Source of the DNA: an uncultured Bacteroidota bacterium
Lineage (GTDB): Bacteria > Bacteroidota > Bacteroidia > Chitinophagales > Chitinophagaceae
Direction of reading: 5' to 3'
Assembly (NCBI GenBank): GCA_903887415.1
Contig: CAISPO010000037.1
Span: 186,001 to 250,000, forward strand
Length of the DNA: 64,000 nt
This document shows positions 54,717-63,644 of the stretch, in pieces (the first letter of the stretch is position 1; every line of letters starts with the position of its first letter). The translations under genes were made by a program, and so were the position numbers. The notes beneath the pieces are model-generated. The model worked only from the letters and a program-made list of their open reading frames with translations. It searched no databases and had not been told where the DNA came from.

Positions 54717-55691
54717 TCAATATCCTTCCAGGTGATACCCGCGCTGCTCCAGGTCTTCTTTGTAGGCGTTATATTTCGCCTGGTACTCTTTGGCCCTTTT
54801 CGGTTCATTTCTCTTGCCAAAATACGCTTCTGCATTTTTGTAAAAGTCAAGCATATCCATATAGGAGCGTCTTGTTTCTTGCATGGCATCGCTGTTGACA
54901 AGAGTATTATTTTCGCTAAAAACGGCTTCCGCATCGTGAAGTCTATTTTCGGAAGTATAGACACGCAGCATTATGTTATTGGCGTTGAATATGCGGCTGG
55001 TGTCTTTTTTGGTATCAGCCAGCCAGATATTTTTTGCTGTGACGATGCTGGCAAGGCAGGAATCGGGCTTATGCTCCTCGTCATAGATCAAAGCGAGGTC
55101 ATGGTAGCTAACTGCCGCGCCAGCCATAGATTTTTTAAGTGTGTACAGTCTCACCGCCTCGGCGACATCTTTCTTCGCAATTGTAAAATCATGCATTTTA
55201 CCCTCAAGGTATCCGGCGTACTTCAGCATATTCGCCATGCTCAGCGTATCTTTTAATTCCGTGCGGGCTTGTATGGCGAGCTTGGCATATTTTAACGCTT
55301 CGGGTGTATTACTTTTCTGTTCTTCGTAGGCAAATGCAATATTATGCAGGCATTGTGCAGACCTCATTTTGATGCCTGCCTCGTTGAACAGGTCATATGC
55401 CGCGAGATAGTACTTTATACACTTATCCGCGTCTTTCAGGTAATAGCAAAAGCTTATGCCTTCATTGATGACCGCCCTGGCTGCGGTGTTGCCGGCCGCT
55501 CGTGCCAGCGAATCAGCGGCAGTGTATAACGGCATCGGGTCCTTTCTAGCGGTGAGTCCCATATAAAATGGCTTTTTGCTTTGCTCACTCGCTTTGGTCA
55601 CAATACTTGCCGGAGTATCGTCCGTTTGCGCAATTGTGTGTGCAGAAATGGTGAGTAACAGAAAAATTGCATGGATCTTTACAAAGCTCAT
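54717..55691 (-). CDS. Exported TPR-repeat protein
   Basis: 324 residues from ATG 55691. Signal peptide (SFVKIHAIFLLLTISAHTIAQ), then tetratricopeptide-like helical repeats (ADKCIKYYLAAYDLFNEAG, EALKYAKLAIQARTEL, DFTIAKKDVAEAVRLY). Probably periplasmic scaffold. It follows two GldN-like genes in the same direction with a 31-base gap, so it may act with them. A frame 20 residues longer begins at 55751 but enters the preceding gene. Confidence 0.75.
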   Translation of the reverse strand: MSFVKIHAIFLLLTISAHTIAQTDDTPASIVTKASEQSKKPFYMGLTARKDPMPLYTAADSLARAAGNTAARAVINEGISFCYYLKDADKCIKYYLAAYDLFNEAGIKMRSAQCLHNIAFAYEEQKSNTPEALKYAKLAIQARTELKDTLSMANMLKYAGYLEGKMHDFTIAKKDVAEAVRLYTLKKSMAGAAVSYHDLALIYDEEHKPDSCLASIVTAKNIWLADTKKDTSRIFNANNIMLRVYTSENRLHDAEAVFSENNTLVNSDAMQETRRSYMDMLDFYKNAEAYFGKRNEPKRAKEYQAKYNAYKEDLEQRGYHLEGY

Positions 55692-55722
55692 AAACGATGT
55701 TTTTAGTGAGAATTGACTTCGA

Positions 55723-56346
55723 TCATTTTTGTACTTGTGGTTTTTTATCACTCAAAAAATAATCGTCCCATATCAGTGAAGCCAAAGAATGTTTAGGGTG
55801 ACTGTGGGCATATTTTTCGAGAATTGGCTGCACTTCATTATAACGCACCCAAAACATAGCCTGAGAACCACGATAAACACCATCATCGCCCACTATGTCC
55901 CTTGTCGGGGCAATACCTGTTATCTGAATCTCAGTTTTTCCGTTGTGCGGGTTGACTGTCCACTCTTCGAGTATTCGGTATTTATGGACTGAATCGTAGC
56001 TAAAACCCCTGTGTGCCATTTCTGTTACGGCCGTGTTTGTTACCGGATTTCCCCTTGAGATGGAATCAACTATCCCATCTATTACTTCATCCAGCATTTT
56101 CAACGTGACCTTCGTTGAAAAATCGATACCGTAGGCACCATATGCCGCCAGATCACCTGCTTTTACGGCATTGACCATCATTTCCAGTAATGATGTGTCT
56201 TGTTTTACATTGTCTTCTTTCGGTGCGAGACATATTGTCCGGATCACCGTCTTCTTCCAGGCAAGATCAGGTGCATAGCCCTCTTGTGCATGTGCAAAGC
56301 CGCACGTACAGAGCAAACAAAGCATGGCAATATACTTGGAGGTCAT
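55723..56346 (-). CDS. GldN-like exported protein, copy 2
   Basis: 207 residues with signal peptide (YIAMLCLLCTCGFAHAQ). LAWKKTVIRTICL, LLEMMVNAVKAGDLAAYGAYG, KYRILEEWTVNPHNGKTEI QITGIAP-type core, then MFWVRYNEVQPIL and SLASLIWDDYFLS follow the order of GldN/PorN: VWRKRxxRxIDxxE, LxxLIxxAVxxGxITAYD, IxxxxIKEDWxFDxxxSxxxxRIxGIAP, PLFWxYYPExR. GldN is a periplasmic part of the T9SS ring. This is a shorter, diverged relative. Start overlaps the stop of copy 1 (ATGA). Confidence 0.62.
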   Translation of the reverse strand: MTSKYIAMLCLLCTCGFAHAQEGYAPDLAWKKTVIRTICLAPKEDNVKQDTSLLEMMVNAVKAGDLAAYGAYGIDFSTKVTLKMLDEVIDGIVDSISRGNPVTNTAVTEMAHRGFSYDSVHKYRILEEWTVNPHNGKTEIQITGIAPTRDIVGDDGVYRGSQAMFWVRYNEVQPILEKYAHSHPKHSLASLIWDDYFLSDKKPQVQK

Positions 56347-56975
56347 TTTTGTACCTGTGGTTTCACATCACTCAAGAAGTAATCATTCCATATTAGCGAT
56401 GCTAATGTATGATTAGGATGGCTTTGCTCGTACCTTTCAAGTATCTGTCGTACATCATTGTAGCGAATCCAGAACAAGGATTTCCGGCCGCGGTAAACGC
56501 CGTCGTCGCCATAAACATCCAGCATAGGCGATATCCCGGTAATCTGTATTTCTGTTTTTCCGGTACGCGGATTAAATGCCCATTCTTCAAGCACCCGGTA
56601 TTTACGTATAGCAGTCGGATCAAAATCATGCTCGACTATCTTCATTATTTCCTGATTTGTTACAGGGTCAACAATGACCATGGTATCTCTTCTCGGACTG
56701 ATTATTTCTTTTAAGGCTGCCATAGACAGTTTGGAGGTAAAATTGTGGTCAAAGGCATCATACGCCGTCAATTTCCCCGCTTTAATGGCGTTGACCATCA
56801 GCTCTAACAACGTGGTATCATTGCTTGCATCAGCGAGGTGGTGCTTTACGGTATCTTCCGGCTGCGACACATCTATTGTCCGGCTAACTGTTTTCTTCCA
56901 CACATCGCCTGTTTGGGCGAAGGAAGAAAACGTCGTAAATGCTACGGCAGCAAGTAGAATGATTGGCTTATTCAT
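56343..56975 (-). CDS. GldN-like exported protein, copy 1
   Basis: 210 residues with signal peptide (PIILLAAVAFTTFSSFAQ). VWKKTVSRTIDVSQPEDTVK, LLELMVNAIKAGKLTAYDAFD, KYRVLEEWAFNPRTGKTEI, ITGISPMLDV, LFWIRYNDVRQILERY and LASLIWNDYFLSDVKPQVQK: the GldN order, with the TAYD and FWxxY motifs intact. About 45% or more identical by eye to copy 2, so a tandem duplication. gldKLM are not beside it, unlike the main gldKLMN operon. Role in secretion, motility or another export machine is inference. Confidence 0.65.
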   Translation of the reverse strand: MNKPIILLAAVAFTTFSSFAQTGDVWKKTVSRTIDVSQPEDTVKHHLADASNDTTLLELMVNAIKAGKLTAYDAFDHNFTSKLSMAALKEIISPRRDTMVIVDPVTNQEIMKIVEHDFDPTAIRKYRVLEEWAFNPRTGKTEIQITGISPMLDVYGDDGVYRGRKSLFWIRYNDVRQILERYEQSHPNHTLASLIWNDYFLSDVKPQVQK

Positions 56976-57111
56976 AATTGGGTGATTTAGTTAAATGTAA
57001 ATAAAAAAATAACTGCGTGTATTTAATAAGGGGCTAATCAACAAACAGTTGTGGCAAACACCCGAGACACAGACACAATCCTGACAATTCTAAAATCCTG
57101 TAAATCCTGAT

Positions 57112-58173
57112 TCAGACTAATCTCACCCTCGGATCTATCCACGCATACAGCATATCTGTAAACAGGTTGATGACAATGAAGATGAATGAAGTAAGCAGCA
57201 CAGCGCCCATCACCAGCGGGAAGTCGAACTTGTCGAGGCCATCCACAGTTATCTTTCCTACACCTTTCCAGCCAAAAATATACTCGACAAAGAAGGAGCC
57301 AGCCAGTAACTCTGCCAGCCATCCGGATACCGCAGTGATGACCGGGTTGAGGGCATTAGGTAGGGCGTGACGGAAAATGGTTTTTGTTTTGGACAATCCC
57401 TTTGCATAAGCCGTTCGGATGTAGTCCTGCGAAAGTGCATCCAGCAATGCGCTGCGCGTAAGCTGAGTAATAATCGCGAGCGGCCTTATGCCCAGTGCGA
57501 ATGCAGGCAGTATGAGATTCTTCAGCGCTAGGTGGCTTCCGGTAATGGGGTCATATTCCCACAGACTGCCCGTCATGTTGAGGCCAGTGTAATTGTGGAG
57601 CAGGTAGCCGAACACGAACGCAATAAGCAATCCAGCAAAGAAAGATGGCATGGAGATGCCTGCCACACTTGCAGCCACAGCAGAGGTGTCCAGCCACGTA
57701 CCTTTCTTCAATGCAGCAAGCACACCCAGCAGTATCCCGAAGATCGTTGCAAACGTCATGGCCGTAAGCGCGAGTACTATAGTGCCGGGCAATGCCTCCG
57801 CAAGTATCGCATTCACCTCCCGGTGGGTTCGGTAGGAGCGGCCCAGGTATGGCCATTTTAATACAAGGGCCTTGTTTGGCGAAAATGGGATCAGTTGCAC
57901 GTAGTGGTATAGCTGTTTAGAAGCAGCATCGCGGTTATTGATGCTTATGGGCAACAAGTCGTTGATGTAAAGCAGATAGCGGGCAGGTAGTGGTTTGTCA
58001 AGGTTCAGGTCGTGGCGGGCTGCGGTTATGGATGCAAGATCGCTGCGCTGGCCCATAGTGAGGCGGGCAGGGTCGCCGGGCAATACATTGAAGAGGAAGA
58101 ATACCAGTGTCACCACTCCCCACAGCACCAGCAGGCTATAACGTGCGCGGTTGAAGAAGTAGCGGAGGCCCAT
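57112..58173 (-). CDS. Peptide/nickel-type ABC transporter permease (DppB-like)
   Basis: 353 residues, six membrane helices. N-terminal LVVTLVFFLFNVLPGDPARL (here LGVVTLVFFLFNVLPGDPA), the binding-protein-dependent transport loop ARTAYAKGLSKTKTIFRHALPNAL near residue 260 (EAA-type), and a C-terminal VDGLDKFDFPLVMGAVLLTS. No substrate-binding protein, second permease or ATPase beside it, so its partners must be unlinked. Divergent from the GNAT gene. Confidence 0.9.
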   Translation of the reverse strand: MGLRYFFNRARYSLLVLWGVVTLVFFLFNVLPGDPARLTMGQRSDLASITAARHDLNLDKPLPARYLLYINDLLPISINNRDAASKQLYHYVQLIPFSPNKALVLKWPYLGRSYRTHREVNAILAEALPGTIVLALTAMTFATIFGILLGVLAALKKGTWLDTSAVAASVAGISMPSFFAGLLIAFVFGYLLHNYTGLNMTGSLWEYDPITGSHLALKNLILPAFALGIRPLAIITQLTRSALLDALSQDYIRTAYAKGLSKTKTIFRHALPNALNPVITAVSGWLAELLAGSFFVEYIFGWKGVGKITVDGLDKFDFPLVMGAVLLTSFIFIVINLFTDMLYAWIDPRVRLV

Positions 58174-58285
58174 TAATAAGTTAAAAAGTTAAGCGGTTAA
58201 AAAGATAAAAAGTCAGACATTGATCAAAGTAGTAAATTTATGGCATTGGGTTGAAATTGTTGTAGCTAGCTAACACTAACAAATA

Positions 58286-58777
58286 ATGGAGAATATCAGC
58301 ATTACGGATTATACACCAGCTGGTCGCCCGGATCTGCTGCGGCTTTTGCTTGCGCTTCAGCGGGATTATTTTGCAGAAAACGCGGAGATGCAATTCCAGG
58401 AGCTACGGCGGGAAAAAGACACTGCGCGGTCTTACGAAAAGTATCTTGACCACATAGCGGAAGGAAAAGATGATTGGAAAATACTGATTGCCCGCAATGA
58501 GTCGGGGAGGGCTGTGGGCATGATCATTGGCAGTATATCGGAAGATGAAGAGCTTGTACTCGGTAAAATAGGACAGTTTGAAGATTGGTTTGTTGAGCCG
58601 GATGCGCGTGGTAATGGTGCCGGCATGCTGCTTTATCACGAGCTTGAAAAATGGTTCAAAGAAAAAGGCTGCCAGCAGGTAGGCTCTGATACATGGCAGG
58701 GCAACCAACTAAGCATTAAGGCGCATGAAAGAGCGGGGTTCTTTGTTTCCGGGGTTAAATTCAGTAAGAAACTATAG
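58286..58777 (+). CDS. GNAT-family N-acetyltransferase
   Basis: 163 residues. Acetyl-CoA site VEPDARGNGAGMLLYHELE near residue 110 (RxxGxG/A), beta strands LIARNESGRAVGMIIGS and GQFEDWFVEP, and a C-terminal SIKAHERAGFFVSGVKFSKKL. Substrate not predictable. Stand-alone. Confidence 0.9.
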   Translation: MENISITDYTPAGRPDLLRLLLALQRDYFAENAEMQFQELRREKDTARSYEKYLDHIAEGKDDWKILIARNESGRAVGMIIGSISEDEELVLGKIGQFEDWFVEPDARGNGAGMLLYHELEKWFKEKGCQQVGSDTWQGNQLSIKAHERAGFFVSGVKFSKKL

Positions 58778-58793
58778 ACCTCTCGCCGGCCCT

Positions 58794-58808
58794 CTCCGAA
58801 GGAGAGAG
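58794..58808. repeat. CTCTCC-GAA-GGAGAG hairpin
   Basis: 6-bp perfect arms within GCCCTCTCCGAAGGAGAGAG, between the convergent GNAT and BT_3928-like genes. Possible weak terminator or common intergenic palindrome. Confidence 0.35.
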
Positions 58809-58838
58809 TGAAGTAGAATGAGTATTGTACAACTCATT

Positions 58839-60002
58839 TTACTTCATCTCCAGATTGCCGTTATCCAGCGTTATATCTTTCGGATAATCCAGGTAACTCC
58901 ATTTCTTCACTACGGTACCGTCTTTCAGCAGCATCAGGCCAGGATTAGTGCGCAGGGCTGTTTTGCTTACCGTGCCATCTATGATCATAAACGGTACATC
59001 CTTCATACCCCAGGCTTCCTGGAATGCTTTGCATATATCGCGGTCGGCAGAGCAGGCCACGTAAAACGGGATGTGCATCGCCGCAGCCTTTGCAATAAGG
59101 TTCTTTAACCTGACGATGTTATTGGTATGGGCAGTTGATGGTTCGCGCAGGAACCACAGGAAGGTATAACCCTTTGCCGTAAGTATGGCCTCGGTCTGGT
59201 CGTTCTCATTGGCATCTGTGAGCGAGAAGTCGTGGATCTCCGGCAGCCCGGAGCCTTCCTTTATCGTTACTGTCTTGCTGGTCACATAGTGCCAGGTAGT
59301 GTCCTGCCATGGGTAATTCTTGTCTGTAAATTCTTTCTTCACGCCATCCTTTTCATAGACCATAGTTGTGGCATATACAGGCGCCACAGCATCTTTATCG
59401 GCATGCATCTTTTCCCATATGTTGTTGCCGGGTTTGTAAGCGAGGCAGTCGTGAAATAACGACAATGGCGCAGACGGTATATTGAGCGGCAGATGTGTAA
59501 GCGTGAACCACTGGAAGCCAAATGCAAAAACAACGGATGCACCGACGATAGATGCATTGATAGCGGGCTTATGTGTGATCGGGAAAACACGGTAACGGAA
59601 AATGTATAAAAACAGGCTCATTGCAGACAGCACCACATCTTTATAAAAGGTGACCGTGTTGGTGAGCTTGATACAATCGCCAAAGCAGCCGCACTCCTTT
59701 ATTTTGCCTGAGTAAAGCGCATAGCCGGTAAGGAAAGTATAGAAGATATTCAGCAGCAACAATAATGTTATATAAAACCTAAAGTAGTTGCCCACCAGCA
59801 TTGCTACCCCGGTTATGATCTCAAGGGCGATCATACATACGGAAAGGAACTCGGTATATTTCACCATATAGTTCATGTTCCATACCTCGAAGAATTCGTT
59901 CATCTTGTAGGTGAGGCCAAGAGGATCGTTCGCTTTAATAAGCCCGGAGAAAATGAACAGAAGGCCTATGATGATCCTGAATAACCAGATTATATATTTC
60001 AT
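58839..60002 (-). CDS. BT_3928-like DoxX/MauE family membrane protein
   Basis: 387 residues. N-terminal ~150 residues are a four-helix DoxX/MauE domain: FRIIIGLLFIFSGLIKANDPLG and the redox-type motif KECGCFGDCIKLTNTVTFYKDV near residue 105 (Cys pairs). The C-terminal half has a thioredoxin-like look (TFLWFLREPSTAHTNNI, IPFYVACSADRDICKAF, VPFMIIDGTVSKTALR, GLMLLKDGTVVKKW) but lacks a CxxC. This architecture is that of BT_3928-like proteins of Bacteroidota, likely part of a membrane thiol redox route. Precise role unknown. Confidence 0.82.
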   Translation of the reverse strand: MKYIIWLFRIIIGLLFIFSGLIKANDPLGLTYKMNEFFEVWNMNYMVKYTEFLSVCMIALEIITGVAMLVGNYFRFYITLLLLLNIFYTFLTGYALYSGKIKECGCFGDCIKLTNTVTFYKDVVLSAMSLFLYIFRYRVFPITHKPAINASIVGASVVFAFGFQWFTLTHLPLNIPSAPLSLFHDCLAYKPGNNIWEKMHADKDAVAPVYATTMVYEKDGVKKEFTDKNYPWQDTTWHYVTSKTVTIKEGSGLPEIHDFSLTDANENDQTEAILTAKGYTFLWFLREPSTAHTNNIVRLKNLIAKAAAMHIPFYVACSADRDICKAFQEAWGMKDVPFMIIDGTVSKTALRTNPGLMLLKDGTVVKKWSYLDYPKDITLDNGNLEMK

Positions 60003-60192
60003 GCAGCTTTAGTTAAAAAATTAAATGGTAAAGGTCAATTGGTTCGGGTAAAATTAATCAATGCCGGTTCAAAAGTGTATTTGAAAATGCTAATTTTTCG
60101 TTTCTCTTAACATCCGTCACAGATTAGCTATTAACTTTATCCGGTAATGGGTGCAATATTAAACAGTTCTTCATAAATAAAGCAAAAATAAT

Positions 60193-61026
60193 TTGTCTGT
60201 TCTGCATAGTAAAGGAAGGGTTTTAGACATGTCACAACCAGTGGTAATGGGTATTCTCAACGCCACGCCGGATAGTTTCTATAACAAAGGACATAATAAT
60301 AATGCCGATAGCCTGCTAAGGGTTGCAGCGCAGATGCTGAAAGATGGTGCAGCCATACTGGACATTGGTGGGGCAAGTACAAAGCCGGGGCAGGAATTGC
60401 TAACAGCAGATGAGGAGCTGGTCCGGATAATGCCCGTAATAGAAGCCATTCATAAAATATTTCCGGATGCCTGGCTGTCCGTGGATACCTACAACGCCCG
60501 TACTGCGAAAGAGGCGGTGAACGCCGGGGTATCTATTGTAAACGATGTGAGCAGCGGCGGTATTGATAAAGACATGTTGAAGACCGTGAGCCAACTCGGT
60601 GTGCCCTACATAGCTATGCATATGCAGGGCACACCAAAAACGATGCAAATCAACCCTGAGTATGATGATGTGGTAAAAGAAGTGCATGCATACCTCCGTA
60701 ATATTTGTGACGATTGTGATGCTGCAGGAATAAAAGAGTTGATCATTGATCCCGGCTTTGGTTTCGGGAAAACGGTGGCGCATAATTTCGCCTTACTAAG
60801 ATCACTGAACAGTTTCCGTATTTTGGCTAAACCCATACTTGCCGGCCTCTCCAGAAAATCAATGATCTGCAAGCCACTGAAGGTAAACCCCGAACATGCC
60901 CTGAATGGCACTACCGCGCTGAATATGGTGGCGCTGCAACAGGGGGCGAACATTCTCCGTGTGCATGATGTGAAGGAAGCGATGGAGGTCATCAAACTTC
61001 ATCATCAACTATCCATGAGTGCCTAA
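60193..61026 (+). CDS. folP: Dihydropteroate synthase
   Basis: Condenses p-aminobenzoate with hydroxymethyl-dihydropterin diphosphate in folate synthesis; sulfonamide target. 277 residues from TTG 60193. Motifs: VVMGILNATPDSFYNKG near residue 17, ILDIGGASTKPG near 55, VNDVSSGG near 115, the substrate-loop LIIDPGFGFGKT near residue 180 and LAGLSRKSMI near 215. The N-terminus SVLHSKGRVLDMSQP matches family starts (xCxGRxLDLSxP) although the TTG overlaps a -7-like TAATTTG; ATG 60229 with an AAGGAAGG upstream is the alternative. Confidence 0.94.
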   Translation: MSVLHSKGRVLDMSQPVVMGILNATPDSFYNKGHNNNADSLLRVAAQMLKDGAAILDIGGASTKPGQELLTADEELVRIMPVIEAIHKIFPDAWLSVDTYNARTAKEAVNAGVSIVNDVSSGGIDKDMLKTVSQLGVPYIAMHMQGTPKTMQINPEYDDVVKEVHAYLRNICDDCDAAGIKELIIDPGFGFGKTVAHNFALLRSLNSFRILAKPILAGLSRKSMICKPLKVNPEHALNGTTALNMVALQQGANILRVHDVKEAMEVIKLHHQLSMSA

Positions 61027-61053
61027 ACATGCAGGCATTTCCTTGAGGGGCGG

Positions 61054-61082
61054 GTAGAGACGTTGCATTGCAACGTCTCTAC
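61054..61082. repeat. GTAGAGACGTTGC palindrome
   Basis: 13-bp perfect arms GTAGAGACGTTGC / GCAACGTCTCTAC with a 3-base loop, between convergent folP and the M14 gene. The same palindrome is, to my memory, abundant in cyanobacteria and present in many other phyla. May end transcription from both sides. Confidence 0.7.
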
Positions 61083-61115
61083 ATGCAATGTGCACATACA
61101 TGAGGTCTGCGCCAC

Positions 61116-62855
61116 CTACTCAAGACGGTAAACCGGGTACCTCAAATACGACTGCTCAAAATAAGGTGAGCGTTTATACACAAAATCAAGCTGTGCCGCG
61201 CCATCTGCTGCAAATGCGGGGTCGTTCTTTTTTTTGTCTTCCAGTTCTTTTTTTAGCACAGAGTCTTCTTTTAGCAGTTTCGCGGCAATATCTTCAAACA
61301 CATAGGCGCTATAGCCTTCCTTCTGCTGCAAAATACCATCGAAATAATTCCATGCAAAAAAAGCATCTGGTGCTGTTGGTTCCAGCGTTTCAATGATGTA
61401 CCGTTTTGCCACCTGGTCGAGTGGTATGTAGTAGTCGCCCGTATAGAAACGGATGGAAACATTGCCGGGTGTTACCTGTACATTTTTATGCAGGTAGTGC
61501 TTTTCGTAAGGGTGTTGCACCGTTTCGTAGTTGTCTATATGATAGGCGGTCACCGTCATTGTCGTATCGTGGCTAAAGCGCCGGATATTTACGCCATTGT
61601 TGCGCAACTGGCTGATGACGGATACCCACGTTTTAGGAATGATGTATGCTTTGGGGGCAGTAACCGTTTTTGAAGGTACGAAGTGGTCATAAAAAGGCAC
61701 TTTTTTTGTAAAAGGCTTAGTGTGGTCATAATACAAGCGGGGCAGGCCCGATACTTCACTAGGCTTGTAAGCGGCTTCGTAGCCTTTGAATAAGATACTG
61801 TCGCAGCGGGTAGTATCTGTTTTCCAATCCAGTACAAACTCACTCTTGTTTGCAAGTGCAGCAAGATCATCAGCCCGCACTTTTTTTATTTCAGCGGCAT
61901 GTGCAGCCCCTTCTTTTATAAAACATTCCATAAGCGCATAAGTGGCTTTCACGCGGTCTTTAAAGGGCTTCAGCATATGCGTTTCCGGCACGTAGGCGAG
62001 AATATGAAACAATGCTGCATACCCGCTGGAGAAGCGTGGTGGCTCATAAAACTCCTTCCAGCCCGTTTCAGGTGTTTTGTCAAAATCATTTACATAAGGC
62101 ACCATATCGTAGCCATGCTGTTTCATGGCTTTATACAGGAGGGGCGTGAATGTATTATACATATACTCACCGGTTGCCCCGCCCATTTTATCGTGCTGTG
62201 TAGCCAGCAGTGTCATTACGTGCTGGTAGTCTGCGCCGTCACTTACATGGTTATCAATAAAAATATCGGGGCTTATCTTCGTAAACAGGTCTTCAAGGCC
62301 TATCGTTTCTGATGCGTCACATTTTATAAAATCGCGGTTCAAGTCCAGGTTGCGGGAATTGCCGCGGAAGCCATAGCTCTTCGGGCCGTTCTGGTTAGGG
62401 CGGCTTCTGCCACGGTTCAGTGCGCCACCCAGGTTGTACATAGGTATTACTACAAGCACTACATTCTTTGGCACTTTTATTTTCCCCTTAGCAGCATCGC
62501 GTAGCAGCATCATGCAGGCGTCCACGCCATCTGGCTCGCCGGGGTGTATGTCATTGTTGATGAGTATCACCAGTCGTCCGTCTTTCTTAATATTGTCTTT
62601 GTCAAAATTGCTATCACTGCTGTAACATACATATGGCAGCGGGTACCCTGCGTCCGACAGGCCGGCATCACCCATAAATATTGTTGCAAAGGAATCCCGG
62701 AGCTTTCTGTAAAAGTCTAAGGTCTCCACGAAGGTGGCCGTCTTTGTACCGCCTGAGCGCTCAAAGGGGGTAATGAATGATGTATCCGGAGTAGCAGCCC
62801 TGGCTGATGCGGCTGAAAATAACAGGCAGATAAAAAACAGGAGCCTACATTTCAT
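61116..62855 (-). CDS. Secreted M14-type zinc carboxypeptidase
   Basis: 579 residues. Signal peptide (LLFFICLLFSAASARA). Zinc site NDIHPGEPDGVDACMMLL near residue 105 (H-x2-E), NLDLNRDFIKCDASE with substrate-binding Arg near 190, and IDNHVSDGADYQ near 220 (third ligand His). The C-terminal half, ~residues 330-579, is unlike typical M14 domains and is a beta-rich extension shared by Bacteroidota homologues. Likely periplasmic or extracellular peptidase. Preceded on the other strand by a palindrome and convergent folP. Confidence 0.87.
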   Translation of the reverse strand: MKCRLLFFICLLFSAASARAATPDTSFITPFERSGGTKTATFVETLDFYRKLRDSFATIFMGDAGLSDAGYPLPYVCYSSDSNFDKDNIKKDGRLVILINNDIHPGEPDGVDACMMLLRDAAKGKIKVPKNVVLVVIPMYNLGGALNRGRSRPNQNGPKSYGFRGNSRNLDLNRDFIKCDASETIGLEDLFTKISPDIFIDNHVSDGADYQHVMTLLATQHDKMGGATGEYMYNTFTPLLYKAMKQHGYDMVPYVNDFDKTPETGWKEFYEPPRFSSGYAALFHILAYVPETHMLKPFKDRVKATYALMECFIKEGAAHAAEIKKVRADDLAALANKSEFVLDWKTDTTRCDSILFKGYEAAYKPSEVSGLPRLYYDHTKPFTKKVPFYDHFVPSKTVTAPKAYIIPKTWVSVISQLRNNGVNIRRFSHDTTMTVTAYHIDNYETVQHPYEKHYLHKNVQVTPGNVSIRFYTGDYYIPLDQVAKRYIIETLEPTAPDAFFAWNYFDGILQQKEGYSAYVFEDIAAKLLKEDSVLKKELEDKKKNDPAFAADGAAQLDFVYKRSPYFEQSYLRYPVYRLE

Positions 62856-62881
62856 GGGCGATGATATTTGAGTACTGGTGG

Positions 62882-63451
62882 CTAAAACTGTATCCCGAAA
62901 TGAAAATTAAAATCGGCAATGGAACCGGGGCCTGTAAGGTAAAACAGGTGTTCATTATACACATGCGGCTGCCCGATGACCTGCGCGAATTTGAGCCCTG
63001 CATTGAGCTCAATAAAGAACCAGTTGAAATTGATATGCCTGCCTATGCCGCCGCCGCCCAGCACATAGGTACCAGGCCCGGTATCATCACTCCGGTTGTC
63101 ACCAAAGATGGTTACCTGGTTGTAGTTTGTTTTAGCCATATAGCCTGCATATCCAAGCCCGCCCTTAGCATAAATGAAATTTTCAGAATTGCTTTTGCGT
63201 GTTTCAAAATAAATGCGGTATTCAAGATTGCCCTGGTAACCGGGAAAGTAGCCCCAATACTGGGTGTAACTTAAAAGAAGGGCATGCTGCAGGTTGAGCC
63301 GGTACTCAGCCTTAATACCCCCTTTGGATAATATGCCGGTAGGGCTGGTCAGATAGATCGCAAAATGCGGGTCTAAATATTGTGCACGCGATTCGGTACA
63401 CACAAATAGTGAACACATTACAAACAGAACAAGCAATACTTTTTTCTTCAT
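62882..63451 (-). CDS. Hypothetical outer-membrane beta-barrel protein
   Basis: 189 residues from ATG 63451. Signal peptide (KKVLLVLFVMCSLFVCTESRAQ). Amphipathic strands (LNLQHALLLSYTQYWGYFPG, NLEYRIYFE, TYVLGGGGIGRHINFNWFFIELNAG) end in a terminal aromatic strand FNFHFGIQF, as in small 8-strand barrels. Function unknown. The frame extends 14 residues upstream but without a signal-peptide logic. Same direction as the M14 gene, 26 bases upstream of it. Confidence 0.7.
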   Translation of the reverse strand: MKKKVLLVLFVMCSLFVCTESRAQYLDPHFAIYLTSPTGILSKGGIKAEYRLNLQHALLLSYTQYWGYFPGYQGNLEYRIYFETRKSNSENFIYAKGGLGYAGYMAKTNYNQVTIFGDNRSDDTGPGTYVLGGGGIGRHINFNWFFIELNAGLKFAQVIGQPHVYNEHLFYLTGPGSIADFNFHFGIQF

Positions 63452-63644
63452 AAAGAGCTCGCGCAGCGGATATGGCAAAACAATTTTAGCCAAAGCTATA
63501 ATATTATTTCAATTAGCCGTGTGCTAAAGACATCTATAGGAATAAAAAGCATATTGCTCCGTTAACTATATACTTGCATCATTTCAGATTGTTTGTAATA
63601 CATTTGTTATTTAATAGTATTTTAAAGTGGCAATCATCTAACTA

